This document shows positions 1 to 6,012 of a stretch of 6,012 nucleotides of DNA, one piece after another (position 1 is the stretch's first letter; every line of letters begins with the position of its first letter). The position numbers were made by a program, and so were the translations under genes. Origin of the DNA: a bacterium (GTDB lineage: Bacteria > Planctomycetota > Planctomycetia > Pirellulales > Pirellulaceae); the NCBI GenBank assembly GCA_030432015.1, contig JAUIHJ010000527.1, positions 1 to 6,012 on the forward strand, written 5' to 3'. Below the pieces are notes generated by a model. The model saw only the letters and a list, made by a program, of their open reading frames with translations, was not told where the DNA came from and did no database searches.

Positions 1-603
1 CAACGCCAACGGCTGGCAGAGAATCGGGGTGGCGAAGGTGTTGTCGACCAGCAATTTAGCGCCGCCTTGGTGAGCGATTTCGGCCAAGCTGGCGACGTCG
101 GCGACCTGCAAGCGAGGGTTGGCGATCGTCTCGACGACAATCAATTTCGTATTTGGCCTCATGGCGTCGGCGACCTGCTGCAGGTCACAGGTGTCAACGG
201 TCGTCGACATCATTCCCAGCCGGGCAGATTCCGTCGTCAGCAGTTGCAGGTTGCGACCGTAGAGTTGGCTGCTGGCAATGATGTGGTCGCCGCTGGCCAG
301 TTGCGATAGCAGGGCCAACGCCATCGCCGCCATTCCCGAAGACGTCACCGCGACTTGCTCGGCGCGGTGCAGCAAGGCGATCTTTTCAGCCAGCGCATCG
401 GCGTTGGGGTGGCCATCGCGTTGGTAAACGTATCCTTCCAGTTGACCTGCTAGAATCTGTTCCGCCTGATTCGTAGTGTTGCACTGCCATACCGAAGTGG
501 GATAGATTGCCGCCGCCATCGGCTGTGTCGTATGGACGACGGGCCGCTCGGGTCGCGGGCAAATATCATCGGGCCGGGGCTGTTGTTTTTCTTCGTTATT
601 CAT
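1..603 (-). CDS. Cys/Met-metabolism PLP-dependent enzyme (cystathionine gamma-synthase / methionine gamma-lyase class), C-terminus cut by window edge
   Basis: This is the first 201 codons of a fold-type I PLP enzyme (Cys_Met_Meta_PP family, usually about 380-400 residues), so roughly half is present. The frame is open from ATG at 603 down to base 1. Visible family motifs are YQRDGHPN at residues 60-67 (equivalent to the YSRxxNPT segment whose Tyr and Arg bind the cofactor phosphate of the partner subunit), SSGMAA at 88-93, LYG at 114-116 (the Tyr that stacks on the PLP ring), ETIANP at 158-163, and DNTFATP at 187-193, where Asp187 should bind the pyridine nitrogen. The Schiff-base lysine lies beyond the edge, so catalytic competence cannot be checked. 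Members do gamma-synthesis, gamma-elimination or sulfhydrylation on homoserine or cysteine derivatives in the cytoplasm; which reaction applies here is not decidable. No Shine-Dalgarno sequence precedes the ATG. The gene is divergent from the permease starting at 620, suggesting a shared role in amino-acid use (inference). Confidence 0.9.
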   Translation of the reverse strand, partial: MNNEEKQQPRPDDICPRPERPVVHTTQPMAAAIYPTSVWQCNTTNQAEQILAGQLEGYVYQRDGHPNADALAEKIALLHRAEQVAVTSSGMAAMALALLSQLASGDHIIASSQLYGRNLQLLTTESARLGMMSTTVDTCDLQQVADAMRPNTKLIVVETIANPRLQVADVASLAEIAHQGGAKLLVDNTFATPILCQPLAL

Positions 604-609
604 GGGCCC

Positions 610-638
610 AGTATCGCATATGTCTGACAACGCCCCAA
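610..638 (-). promoter_or_regulatory. Possible minus-strand promoter for the PLP-enzyme gene (weak)
   Basis: On the minus strand, TTGGGG (638-633) is followed after 17 bases by GATACT (615-610). The match to sigma-70 consensus is only partial: TTG of the -35 box and four of six bases of the -10 box. If real, transcription would begin at or next to the ATG at 603, giving a leaderless message, which would fit the absence of a Shine-Dalgarno sequence. It lies inside the first codons of the divergent permease. It could easily be chance. Confidence 0.15.
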
Positions 639-1981
639 GTCGCCAACTTACGCTGTTTGATTCGATCTGCATCATCATGGGGGTCGTGATCGGTGCCGGA
701 ATCTACGAATCCACCCCGCGCGTCGCTGGGTTCGTGGGCGATGGCTGGATGCTGATGGCGGTCTGGGTCGCGGGCGGACTGATCACGCTCGCCGGGGCGC
801 TTTGCTACGTCGAACTGGCGACGGCTTTTCCTCGCGAAGGAGGTGACTACGTCTACCTGTCACGGGCGTTCGGACGTCCCGTCGGGTTTCTGTTCGCCTG
901 GGCCGAGTTTTGGATTGTGCGTCCAGGTAGCGTCGGCATGATGGCGTTCGTGTTTGCCCGCTTTGCCCACAAACTCCTGCAGGGCACGTTTCTCAGCACA
1001 GGCAACAACGACTGGGACTTCGTCCTCTATGCGGCCAGCACGATCGTTGCGATTACGGCCCTCAACCTGCTGGGGGTGCGAACCGGCAAGACGACTCAGA
1101 ACGTGCTGACGGTGCTCAAGGTGATCGGTCTGATCGGGATCATCCTGGTCGCCTTGTTGACGCCACCGACACAGGTTGTTGCCGACGCCGCATCGACTCC
1201 GGTCGTTCCCAACTATGCGATGGCGCTGATGTTTGTGCTCTTTACCTACGGGGGTTGGAACGATCTTTCCTATGTGGCGGCCGAGGTGCGGGATCCCAAC
1301 CGAAACATGCTGCGGTCATTGATGATCGGCGTGGCGCTGATCACCGCAGTTTACCTGCTGGTCAACTTCTCGTTTGTGTACGCCCTGGGGTTAGCTGGCG
1401 CCAGCGAGCTTGATGCCGGCGATCTGCTGCAGCGCCGCTTTGGAACACTTGGCGGCCGCGCGATCGGCGCATTGGTCTGCGTCTCCGCCCTGGGGGCGAT
1501 TAACGGCACCCTGTTTGCCGGGTCGCGGATCTATTACGCGGTTGGAACCGAACATCGTTGGTTCGCCTGGCTAGGCCAGTGGAGTGGTCAGATGGATTCG
1601 CCGGTCCGGTCCCTATTGATGCAAGGTACAACGGCTCTGCTCTGGGTGTGCGCGTTTGGCAGCGAACAGGGCTTTGATAACTTGCTGGCGTTTACCTCGC
1701 CCGTCTTCTGGTGCTTCGCGATCCTGATTTCGATTTCCGTCTTCGTACTGCGAGTTCGCGAACCCAACGTGTCGCGTCCCCATCGAATTGTCTTTTTTCC
1801 TCTGACCCCAATCGTTTTTTGTCTGGCGTGCCTGTTCATGTTTTACTCGGCCATGAATTGGGCCATCGTCGTCTGGCAGAACCGTTGGGACCAACTCGGA
1901 TTCGCACCCGAAGGCATGTGCACCCTGGCCGTGTTGATTGTGGGGATCGGAATCGGTTTGTTCTCACGACCGAGCAACTAG
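620..1981 (+). CDS. APC-family amino-acid permease (12 transmembrane segments)
   Basis: Inner-membrane amino-acid/polyamine/organocation transporter of 453 residues, a usual length for the LAT/CAT-like branch. About twelve hydrophobic segments can be placed near residues 12-30, 43-65, 87-113, 133-152, 162-182, 199-217, 234-257, 279-303, 332-348, 356-378, 390-410 and 432-449. The unwound-helix signature GAGIY in TM1 (25-29) and YGGWN (210-214) followed by AEVRDPNR (221-228) after TM6 match the substrate-binding helices and the loop conserved in this family; RPHR before TM11 is also typical. I chose the ATG at 620 because the in-frame ATG at 602 overlaps the start codon of the divergent PLP enzyme and adds only six uncharacteristic residues. 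Neither start has a Shine-Dalgarno sequence, so 602 (459 residues) remains possible. The substrate is unknown; the divergent Cys/Met-type enzyme hints at a sulfur or related amino acid (inference only). The gene ends convergent to the HEAT-repeat gene. Confidence 0.93.
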   Translation: MSDNAPSRQLTLFDSICIIMGVVIGAGIYESTPRVAGFVGDGWMLMAVWVAGGLITLAGALCYVELATAFPREGGDYVYLSRAFGRPVGFLFAWAEFWIVRPGSVGMMAFVFARFAHKLLQGTFLSTGNNDWDFVLYAASTIVAITALNLLGVRTGKTTQNVLTVLKVIGLIGIILVALLTPPTQVVADAASTPVVPNYAMALMFVLFTYGGWNDLSYVAAEVRDPNRNMLRSLMIGVALITAVYLLVNFSFVYALGLAGASELDAGDLLQRRFGTLGGRAIGALVCVSALGAINGTLFAGSRIYYAVGTEHRWFAWLGQWSGQMDSPVRSLLMQGTTALLWVCAFGSEQGFDNLLAFTSPVFWCFAILISISVFVLRVREPNVSRPHRIVFFPLTPIVFCLACLFMFYSAMNWAIVVWQNRWDQLGFAPEGMCTLAVLIVGIGIGLFSRPSN

Positions 1982-2083
1982 GTTGCCTGGCGAGTCGCGA
2001 TAATCGGCTTGCCTTGAATGATGCCTTGAGCGACTCGTCCATTGAGGCTGTCGGCGCGGTCGCTGCGTGAACACCGCCAGCGG
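1982..2083. other. Convergent intergenic spacer
   Basis: A 102-base gap between the stop codons of the permease (plus) and the HEAT-repeat gene (minus). It contains one imperfect long-loop inverted repeat, listed separately, and no credible small gene. No strong intrinsic terminator with a T-run is visible on either strand. Confidence 0.6.
1989..2039. terminator. Possible bidirectional stem between convergent genes
   Basis: GGCGAGTCGC (1989-1998) can pair with GCGACTCGTC (2030-2039), giving eight perfect pairs plus two more that include one G-U, across a 31-base loop. It starts eight bases after the permease stop codon. There is no T-tract after it on either strand and the loop is long, so it may be a weak or factor-assisted transcription end, or a chance repeat. 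Confidence 0.25.
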
Positions 2084-4222
2084 TTATTTTGGAATCGGCA
2101 GTACGATGAGCGCGTTCTCCGCAAAGGATGCTTCACCATCCTTTCCATTGATGCGATATTGGATCTTCAGTCGCTTCACAATTCCCGGTGCCGGATCGCC
2201 GCCGAAACTGGCGTTATAACTTGGCGATCCCAGGGTAATCAGCGGCAGGCTACCGGCATGTTTGCGGACAAAGCTGGTCACGTCCTGTTGCGTCGAACCA
2301 CTGCCATATTCGGCCTTGATGATTTCCAGTTTGACCTTGGCGAGTCCCGCCCCTTTGAGCAATTGCGTCAGGTCGACTCCCTTGCCGCCGACCTTTTGGG
2401 CAATCACGAGAGCGGCTTGTGTGGCCTCGTCTTTAATTTCGGCCACCTCAATCGCCTTGATGGCCAGTGCCAGTGCCGCGGCACTGGGATGGATCTTTAA
2501 TACCTCCAGCACCAGCACTTGCTCGTCCGGTCTTTGGGCGGCATCAAAGGCCTGCTGACACATCTTTGCCCGTTCCGGTGCCGGCATGGCGAACTTCCGC
2601 GCCAAGCCAATGTAACCGCGTAACGCGCGCACCCGATACTTGTTCTCGGGCGCGTTCTCGGCAAGATCCAGAAGCACGGGTGCTGCTTCGACCCCATTCC
2701 ATTTGCCCAGCAACCGGCTGCCGGTATCCTGCTGTTGGGGATCGTCGCTCTTGGCGGCAGCGGCGAGCGTCGTCAAGGCTTTGGATCCTCCCACATCGGC
2801 GAGGATTTCCAGCAGCACACTCTTCGTTTCCGCCGTTGTGCCGGCCAATTTCAGGGACAGTTTTTCTGCACACGCCTCGCGATCAGGCATCCGGACGCTG
2901 GCTGCGCGTAACGCCTGCTCCGCGACCGCGGCGTCAGCGGGATGTTTGGGAGCCACAACCTGTGTGACCAACACATCCAATTTGTCGAGTGATACCGTTT
3001 CTCCGAGTGAGGTTAACGCGGCGGCGCGGACCGCTTGGTCGGCATGTTCCAAGGCCTTGAGCAACGCTGGGACGGCGTCGATCCGCCGTTCACCGACCAG
3101 TTCGATCAGCAATGGATAGCTCTTGCCAGCGGCAGTCGGGAGCAGCGCGACGACTTGGGCGTCAACGTCTCGCCCTTTCAGATTGGCCAGCGTTGCTTTG
3201 GCGGTCGTGGCCAAAGCGGCATCGGGTTCGATCGCGATCGCCAGCAGCGCTGGCAGGCATGTGGCGTCACCAATGCGTGCGAGGGCGTCAATCGCGGCCA
3301 ATCGCACTGGCTGCGGACCTTGCACGGCGGCTTTGAGAATCGCGGCTAACACAACGGTTTCTTCGCGGTCGGCCATCGCGTGGACCAGTCTTGCAGCCCG
3401 CTCTGGAGTCGCACGTCCCAATTCTTCTGCCAGGGCGTCATCGACTGCACCGCCAGGGAAGTCTCGCGCCGTCATGAGGGCAAGTTGAAAGAATCGCTTG
3501 TCCGCCGAGCGGAATTGTTCGAGTAGTAGTGGAATCCCGGCTTCGTTCCGCGCCAGGATTGCACCCCGCGTCGCTTCGATCACGCGTTGCGTAGGTACAT
3601 CGGCTCCGCGAACCTGATCATAGAGGGCCACTGCATCGGCCTGCTTTCCGTCAGCCACAAGTCGTTCCGCACATAGCACGCAACCCTCGGCCACCGCCGA
3701 GCGCACTTTGGCCGCATCGTTCGTCAGTGAGTCACGGAGTACCGTCAGGGCGGCGGCATTTCCGATCCGCCCCAAGGCGACGGCAGCGGCCGACGCAGCG
3801 TCCGCATCCGGCTTTTGCAACTGTGCTGTCAGAAGCGCCACGGCGTTGGCGTCCCGGCGAACGCCAATCGAATTGAGTGTCCCAACGAGCAGCCTTCCTT
3901 CAAGCGATTCGGCAGCCTGCCGCAACGCGGCGTCAGCAGCCGGACCAGGGATCGCTTCCAGCGCGATGCGGGCCCACGAAGCCAACTGGGGGTCATGCAG
4001 CAAGGGCGCCAGGTCGGCTACGGCGGCGCTCGAGCCATCAATCGCCAGCCGTTTGCAGGTGAGGGCTTTTTGATCGGCCGGCGCGTCCGAGCGTAAGACT
4101 GCAAGCAACGCCGCTTCCGCTGGCTTGATGGGCGCGTCGTCAGCCTGCGCCACGGCAGTGGCGATCGAGAGAAACGAGGCGAGAATTCCGGCAGAGTATG
4201 AACAGGGTCGATTGGTACGCAT
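2084..4222 (-). CDS. Secreted HEAT-repeat protein with C-terminal DUF3395/DNAJC11-like domain
   Basis: The protein has 712 residues. It begins with a Sec signal peptide: Arg2 and Arg5, a hydrophobic core at about 11-24, and likely cleavage after AQA (25-27), so it should act in the periplasm or outside the cell. From about 35 to 610 it is an Ala/Leu-rich alpha-solenoid of HEAT or PBS-lyase-like repeats; clear units include those near 64-90, 125-155, 305-330 and 381-407. A stretch near 183-205 looks more like a TPR hairpin. From about 631 to 710 the sequence changes to a beta-rich module with AEYG (637-640), DVTSFV (647-652), FGGDPAPG (673-680), KRLKIQY (683-689) and a VLPIP end, resembling DUF3395/DNAJC11_C from memory. 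No catalytic residues or haem CXXCH motif are seen, so a scaffold or binding role is likely. The ATG at 4222 is preferred because it gives a complete signal peptide; only a poor TGGGA precedes it. The oxidoreductase gene lies 75 bases upstream on the same strand. Confidence 0.88.
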   Translation of the reverse strand: MRTNRPCSYSAGILASFLSIATAVAQADDAPIKPAEAALLAVLRSDAPADQKALTCKRLAIDGSSAAVADLAPLLHDPQLASWARIALEAIPGPAADAALRQAAESLEGRLLVGTLNSIGVRRDANAVALLTAQLQKPDADAASAAAVALGRIGNAAALTVLRDSLTNDAAKVRSAVAEGCVLCAERLVADGKQADAVALYDQVRGADVPTQRVIEATRGAILARNEAGIPLLLEQFRSADKRFFQLALMTARDFPGGAVDDALAEELGRATPERAARLVHAMADREETVVLAAILKAAVQGPQPVRLAAIDALARIGDATCLPALLAIAIEPDAALATTAKATLANLKGRDVDAQVVALLPTAAGKSYPLLIELVGERRIDAVPALLKALEHADQAVRAAALTSLGETVSLDKLDVLVTQVVAPKHPADAAVAEQALRAASVRMPDREACAEKLSLKLAGTTAETKSVLLEILADVGGSKALTTLAAAAKSDDPQQQDTGSRLLGKWNGVEAAPVLLDLAENAPENKYRVRALRGYIGLARKFAMPAPERAKMCQQAFDAAQRPDEQVLVLEVLKIHPSAAALALAIKAIEVAEIKDEATQAALVIAQKVGGKGVDLTQLLKGAGLAKVKLEIIKAEYGSGSTQQDVTSFVRKHAGSLPLITLGSPSYNASFGGDPAPGIVKRLKIQYRINGKDGEASFAENALIVLPIPK

Positions 4223-4297
4223 GGTATCGGTCCCAGGTATCGAGGACGGTAGGGGTTCAAGGCGATTCAGAGGTCCAATTTGTTTCTGGCGCCACGA
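4223..4297 (-). other. Short intergenic gap inside a probable two-gene transcription unit
   Basis: The gap is 75 bases, between the oxidoreductase stop and the HEAT-repeat start. No terminator-like hairpin with a T-run is seen, so read-through is plausible. Just before the HEAT ATG the minus strand carries CGATACC twice (4242-4236 and 4229-4223), 13 bases apart, the second copy abutting the start codon. No Shine-Dalgarno sequence is present. Confidence 0.5.
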
Positions 4298-5578
4298 CTA
4301 GAGCCGCCACGGTTCACGCAGTGCTTCCGAGCGAAGGCGATTGGCCTGTTCGTCGTCGATAAAGGTGTGCGTCGCATTGTCGTATCTGACTTGACGATCC
4401 AAATGGAGCGCGATGTTGGCCGCATGGCAGGCGATATGGGCGTTGCAAGCTGCGTCGGCATTCCCCTTGGTCTGCCCGCGCGACTTCACGCAATCGAGGA
4501 AATCGCGCACATGGTAGGTCGCTGGGTAACCGCCGATTTCCTCGACCGTTCTGCCGGCCAGGAGCGCCGGTGAGCTCAGCACCAATTTGCCGCTGTCGCC
4601 CGCCTCGACCCATCCCGTCTCACCCTCGAAACGCACCGGGCACGATCCCAGCGGAATCCAGCCCTTTTCGCGGAAGATTAACTCCACGCCGTTCTCATAC
4701 CGGGCGACGATCTGACCATCCTGTGGCGCGTTGTATTCGACCGGCGGCAAACAATCATCCACCGCCCACTGACAGAGGTCGACACAGTGCGAGCCCCATT
4801 CGAGCACACCGCCACCAACCAGGCCGCCACCCTTTTCGAAGTTGAAGCCATCGAGCAGCTTCGCATTAAAGGGCCGCCAGGCTGCTGGACCAAGGTACAT
4901 GTCCCAGTCGACAACGTCTTGGTCGGGCTCAGGCTGAGCTGGCAACCAGCCGCTCATCATTGCCTGCATTCCAGCCGGGTGGGCAAAGACCTTTTTGAGC
5001 TTGCCGAGCTTACCGGTCCGTGCCAACTCGCAAGCAAAAGCGAAATGCGGGAGGTTGCGACGCTGGGTGCCGGCTTGGAATACCCGCGCCGTGCGACGCA
5101 TGGTCTCGGCCAGGATTAGACTCTGGCTGATGTTCTTGGTGACCGGTTTTTCGCAATACATATCCTTGCCGGCTTTGGCTGCCGTCATCGCGGCGGTCGC
5201 GTGCCAGTTTGGCCCTGTAGCAATCAGCACGGCATCGATGTCGGCGCGATCAAGCAGCTCGCGAAAATCGCGGTACATTTTGCAACCGTCCGTGCCATAC
5301 TTGCCGTCAACGATGTGCTTGACGGCCACGCGACGCTTCTCCTTCACGTCGCACACGGCCACAAATTGCACGTCGTCTTGCTGCAGGAAGCATCCCAGGT
5401 CGTATGTCCCACGATTCCCGATGCCGATCCCGCCGACCACAACCCGTTCGCTCGGCGCGACCGCACCGTCCAAACCCAAGGCCGAGCTCGGGATGATCGT
5501 CGGCGCGAGCGCCGCGGCACCTCCCGTCGAAATAGCAGCCTGCAAAAACTGACGCCGATGAAGATGCGCATGCGACAT
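4298..5578 (-). CDS. Tat-exported Gfo/Idh/MocA-family NAD(P)-dependent oxidoreductase
   Basis: A protein of 426 residues, usual for exported planctomycete members. The N-terminus has a twin-arginine signal: H7-R8-R9-Q10-F11-L12 followed by a hydrophobic Ala-rich stretch to about residue 35, so it is probably exported folded with its cofactor. The Rossmann domain (about 45-165) shows GIGNRG with glycines 52, 54 and 57, Asp77 at the end of strand 2 (favouring NAD), and the hallmark EKP at 143-145. The C-terminal alpha/beta domain carries EWGSH..D (Glu260, His264, Asp267), the usual active-site region, and the tail motif EANRL-like (QANRL, 411-415) to REPWRL (421-426). Family members oxidise or reduce sugars, inositols or glycosides; the substrate here is not predictable. 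The start at 5578 is chosen because AGGAG sits seven bases upstream and the Tat signal begins there, although the frame stays open upstream to 6001. It is likely co-transcribed with the downstream HEAT-repeat gene. Confidence 0.93.
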   Translation of the reverse strand: MSHAHLHRRQFLQAAISTGGAAALAPTIIPSSALGLDGAVAPSERVVVGGIGIGNRGTYDLGCFLQQDDVQFVAVCDVKEKRRVAVKHIVDGKYGTDGCKMYRDFRELLDRADIDAVLIATGPNWHATAAMTAAKAGKDMYCEKPVTKNISQSLILAETMRRTARVFQAGTQRRNLPHFAFACELARTGKLGKLKKVFAHPAGMQAMMSGWLPAQPEPDQDVVDWDMYLGPAAWRPFNAKLLDGFNFEKGGGLVGGGVLEWGSHCVDLCQWAVDDCLPPVEYNAPQDGQIVARYENGVELIFREKGWIPLGSCPVRFEGETGWVEAGDSGKLVLSSPALLAGRTVEEIGGYPATYHVRDFLDCVKSRGQTKGNADAACNAHIACHAANIALHLDRQVRYDNATHTFIDDEQANRLRSEALREPWRL

Positions 5579-5585
5579 GTTTCGT

Positions 5586-5590
5586 CTCCT
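5586..5590 (-). promoter_or_regulatory. Ribosome binding site deciding the oxidoreductase start
   Basis: The minus strand reads AGGAG, then seven bases, then ATG at 5578. It is the only strong Shine-Dalgarno match at any gene start in this window. It settles the start against the frame that remains open for another 141 codons upstream. Confidence 0.8.
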
Positions 5591-5758
5591 GAGCGGGGTG
5601 AATGCCTGGTCGCCGGCCGATTGCCGACCGTCACTGGAGTGGCCCGTAGAGAGCGCCTGCGACCTGCTCACAGCATACCGCTGCGGCGGGCGCGATTCCA
5701 CTGCGTCGCGGATCGGCACGCCCTGGGAGAACAACCGCTGCCCTTTGAGGTGTCGGCC

Positions 5759-5832
5759 TTGAAGTTGCGCTGTTGCGAATGGGCGTTCGTTTCGTGTGAT
5801 CCGCCGCGTTCGTTTTGAAGTTGCGCTCTTGC
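5759..5832. repeat. Nested direct repeats in A-B-B-A order
   Basis: Repeat A is an 18-mer, TTGAAGTTGCGCTGTTGC at 5759-5776, recurring at 5815-5832 with one substitution (CTCTTGC at its end). Repeat B, GCGTTCGTTT, is perfect at 5783-5792 and 5806-5815. The order on the plus strand is A, B, 13 bases, B, A, with the second B and A sharing one base. The 56-base A-to-A spacing is not a multiple of three, which argues against a coding repeat. The location 180-255 bases upstream of the oxidoreductase start suggests regulator binding sites or a small local duplication. Confidence 0.7.
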
Positions 5833-5916
5833 TGATGCCGAAGGAATGTCCGTTACTAAATGACCGAGTGCAATTCGGCGACCATCCGGGACCGGCTCGT
5901 TTTTCGCGCCCATTCG
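5776..5916. repeat. 10-bp perfect inverted repeat
   Basis: CGAATGGGCG at 5776-5785 is the exact reverse complement of CGCCCATTCG at 5907-5916. The arms are separated by 121 bases and flank most of the A/B direct-repeat cluster. It is too far apart for a simple hairpin terminator; paired regulator sites or chance are both possible. Confidence 0.5.
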
Positions 5917-6012
5917 ATGCAACTGCGGAAAAACCGCCTGTCGGCGAAAAAGGTGCGTGTCCCGCTGACGGGGTGTGCGCTGCTGAATCGCGCTCGGCCA
6001 TCGAGTCTGGCG

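Larger units (their letters stand above)
5579..6012. other. Upstream region of the oxidoreductase gene with nested short repeats; no confident gene
   Basis: These 434 bases lie upstream of the oxidoreductase. Several frames stay open because the DNA is GC-rich. The minus-strand frames translate to Arg/Ser/Gln-rich sequence with no family resemblance, so I read them as non-coding. One plus-strand frame (5763 to the right edge, first ATG 5835) has a more protein-like, G-first codon pattern but is unrecognised. The region holds paired direct repeats and an inverted repeat between 5759 and 5916, plus small hairpins at 5925-5937 (GCGG, A5, CCGC) and near 5961-5972 (CCCG, CTGA, CGGG). No convincing sigma-70 promoter was found. 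Confidence 0.55.

Noticed and set aside
67..309. Small plus-strand frame at the left end
   Set aside because: It is antisense to the conserved PLP-enzyme frame, which is open across the whole stretch and carries family motifs.
2073..2090. ACCG-CCAG-CGGT followed by TATTTT, considered as the permease terminator
   Set aside because: The stem has only four pairs and overlaps the last codon of the HEAT-repeat gene; too weak to call.
2467..2967. Plus-strand open frames opposite the HEAT-repeat gene (also 2042-2500, 2640-3119, 3123-3488 and 3708-4073)
   Set aside because: They lie antisense to a long gene with a signal peptide and clear repeat pattern. Their translations are Arg/Ser/Ala-rich with no family features, as expected from GC-rich antisense frames.
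4995..5552. 185-codon and neighbouring plus-strand frames opposite the oxidoreductase
   Set aside because: The minus strand here encodes all hallmark Gfo/Idh/MocA motifs; the antisense translations show no recognisable domain.
5668..6012. Minus-strand frame open from the right edge to a stop at 5668, possible tail of an upstream gene
   Set aside because: Its translation is low-complexity Arg/Gln/Ser-rich and crosses the repeat cluster; no known protein end is recognisable.
5917..6012. Plus-strand frame starting MQLRKNR and containing LTGC, considered as a lipoprotein start
   Set aside because: There is no hydrophobic stretch before the cysteine and no ribosome binding site; only 32 codons are visible.

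Overview
The window looks like chromosomal DNA of a planctomycete, most likely a Pirellulaceae relative. This is inferred from protein family style: a Tat-exported Gfo/Idh/MocA oxidoreductase with the characteristic C-terminal tail ending EANRL-type ... REPWRL, a secreted HEAT-repeat protein, GC-rich coding sequence, and a clear Shine-Dalgarno sequence at only one of the four gene starts. No rRNA, tRNA, CRISPR array, insertion sequence, integrase or phage gene is visible.

Layout. Positions 1-603 (minus strand) hold the N-terminal half of a Cys/Met-metabolism PLP-dependent enzyme, cut by the left edge. Positions 620-1981 (plus) encode a 12-helix APC-type amino-acid permease. The two genes are divergent, with start codons only 16 bases apart. 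After a 102-base convergent gap with a possible hairpin, two minus-strand genes follow. A 712-residue secreted HEAT-repeat protein with a DUF3395/DNAJC11-like C-terminal domain lies at 2084-4222. A 426-residue Tat-exported Gfo/Idh/MocA oxidoreductase lies at 4298-5578. The oxidoreductase is upstream in the transcription direction, 75 bases from the HEAT gene, so the two may be co-transcribed. Positions 5579-6012 are probably the regulatory leader of this pair. They contain nested direct and inverted short repeats and no convincing gene, although one open frame on the plus strand runs off the right edge.

How the genes may work together. The left pair couples sulfur amino-acid chemistry (cystathionine synthase/lyase or methionine gamma-lyase class) with amino-acid uptake or efflux. 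The right pair matches the exported dehydrogenase plus repeat-scaffold theme common in planctomycete carbohydrate gene sets, where Gfo/Idh/MocA proteins are thought to oxidise or reduce sugars outside the cytoplasm. Exact substrates cannot be read from the sequence. I do not see a clearly new defence, mobile or RNA system. The points most worth a second look are the nested-repeat leader, the almost zero-gap divergent starts and the C-terminal domain of the HEAT protein.
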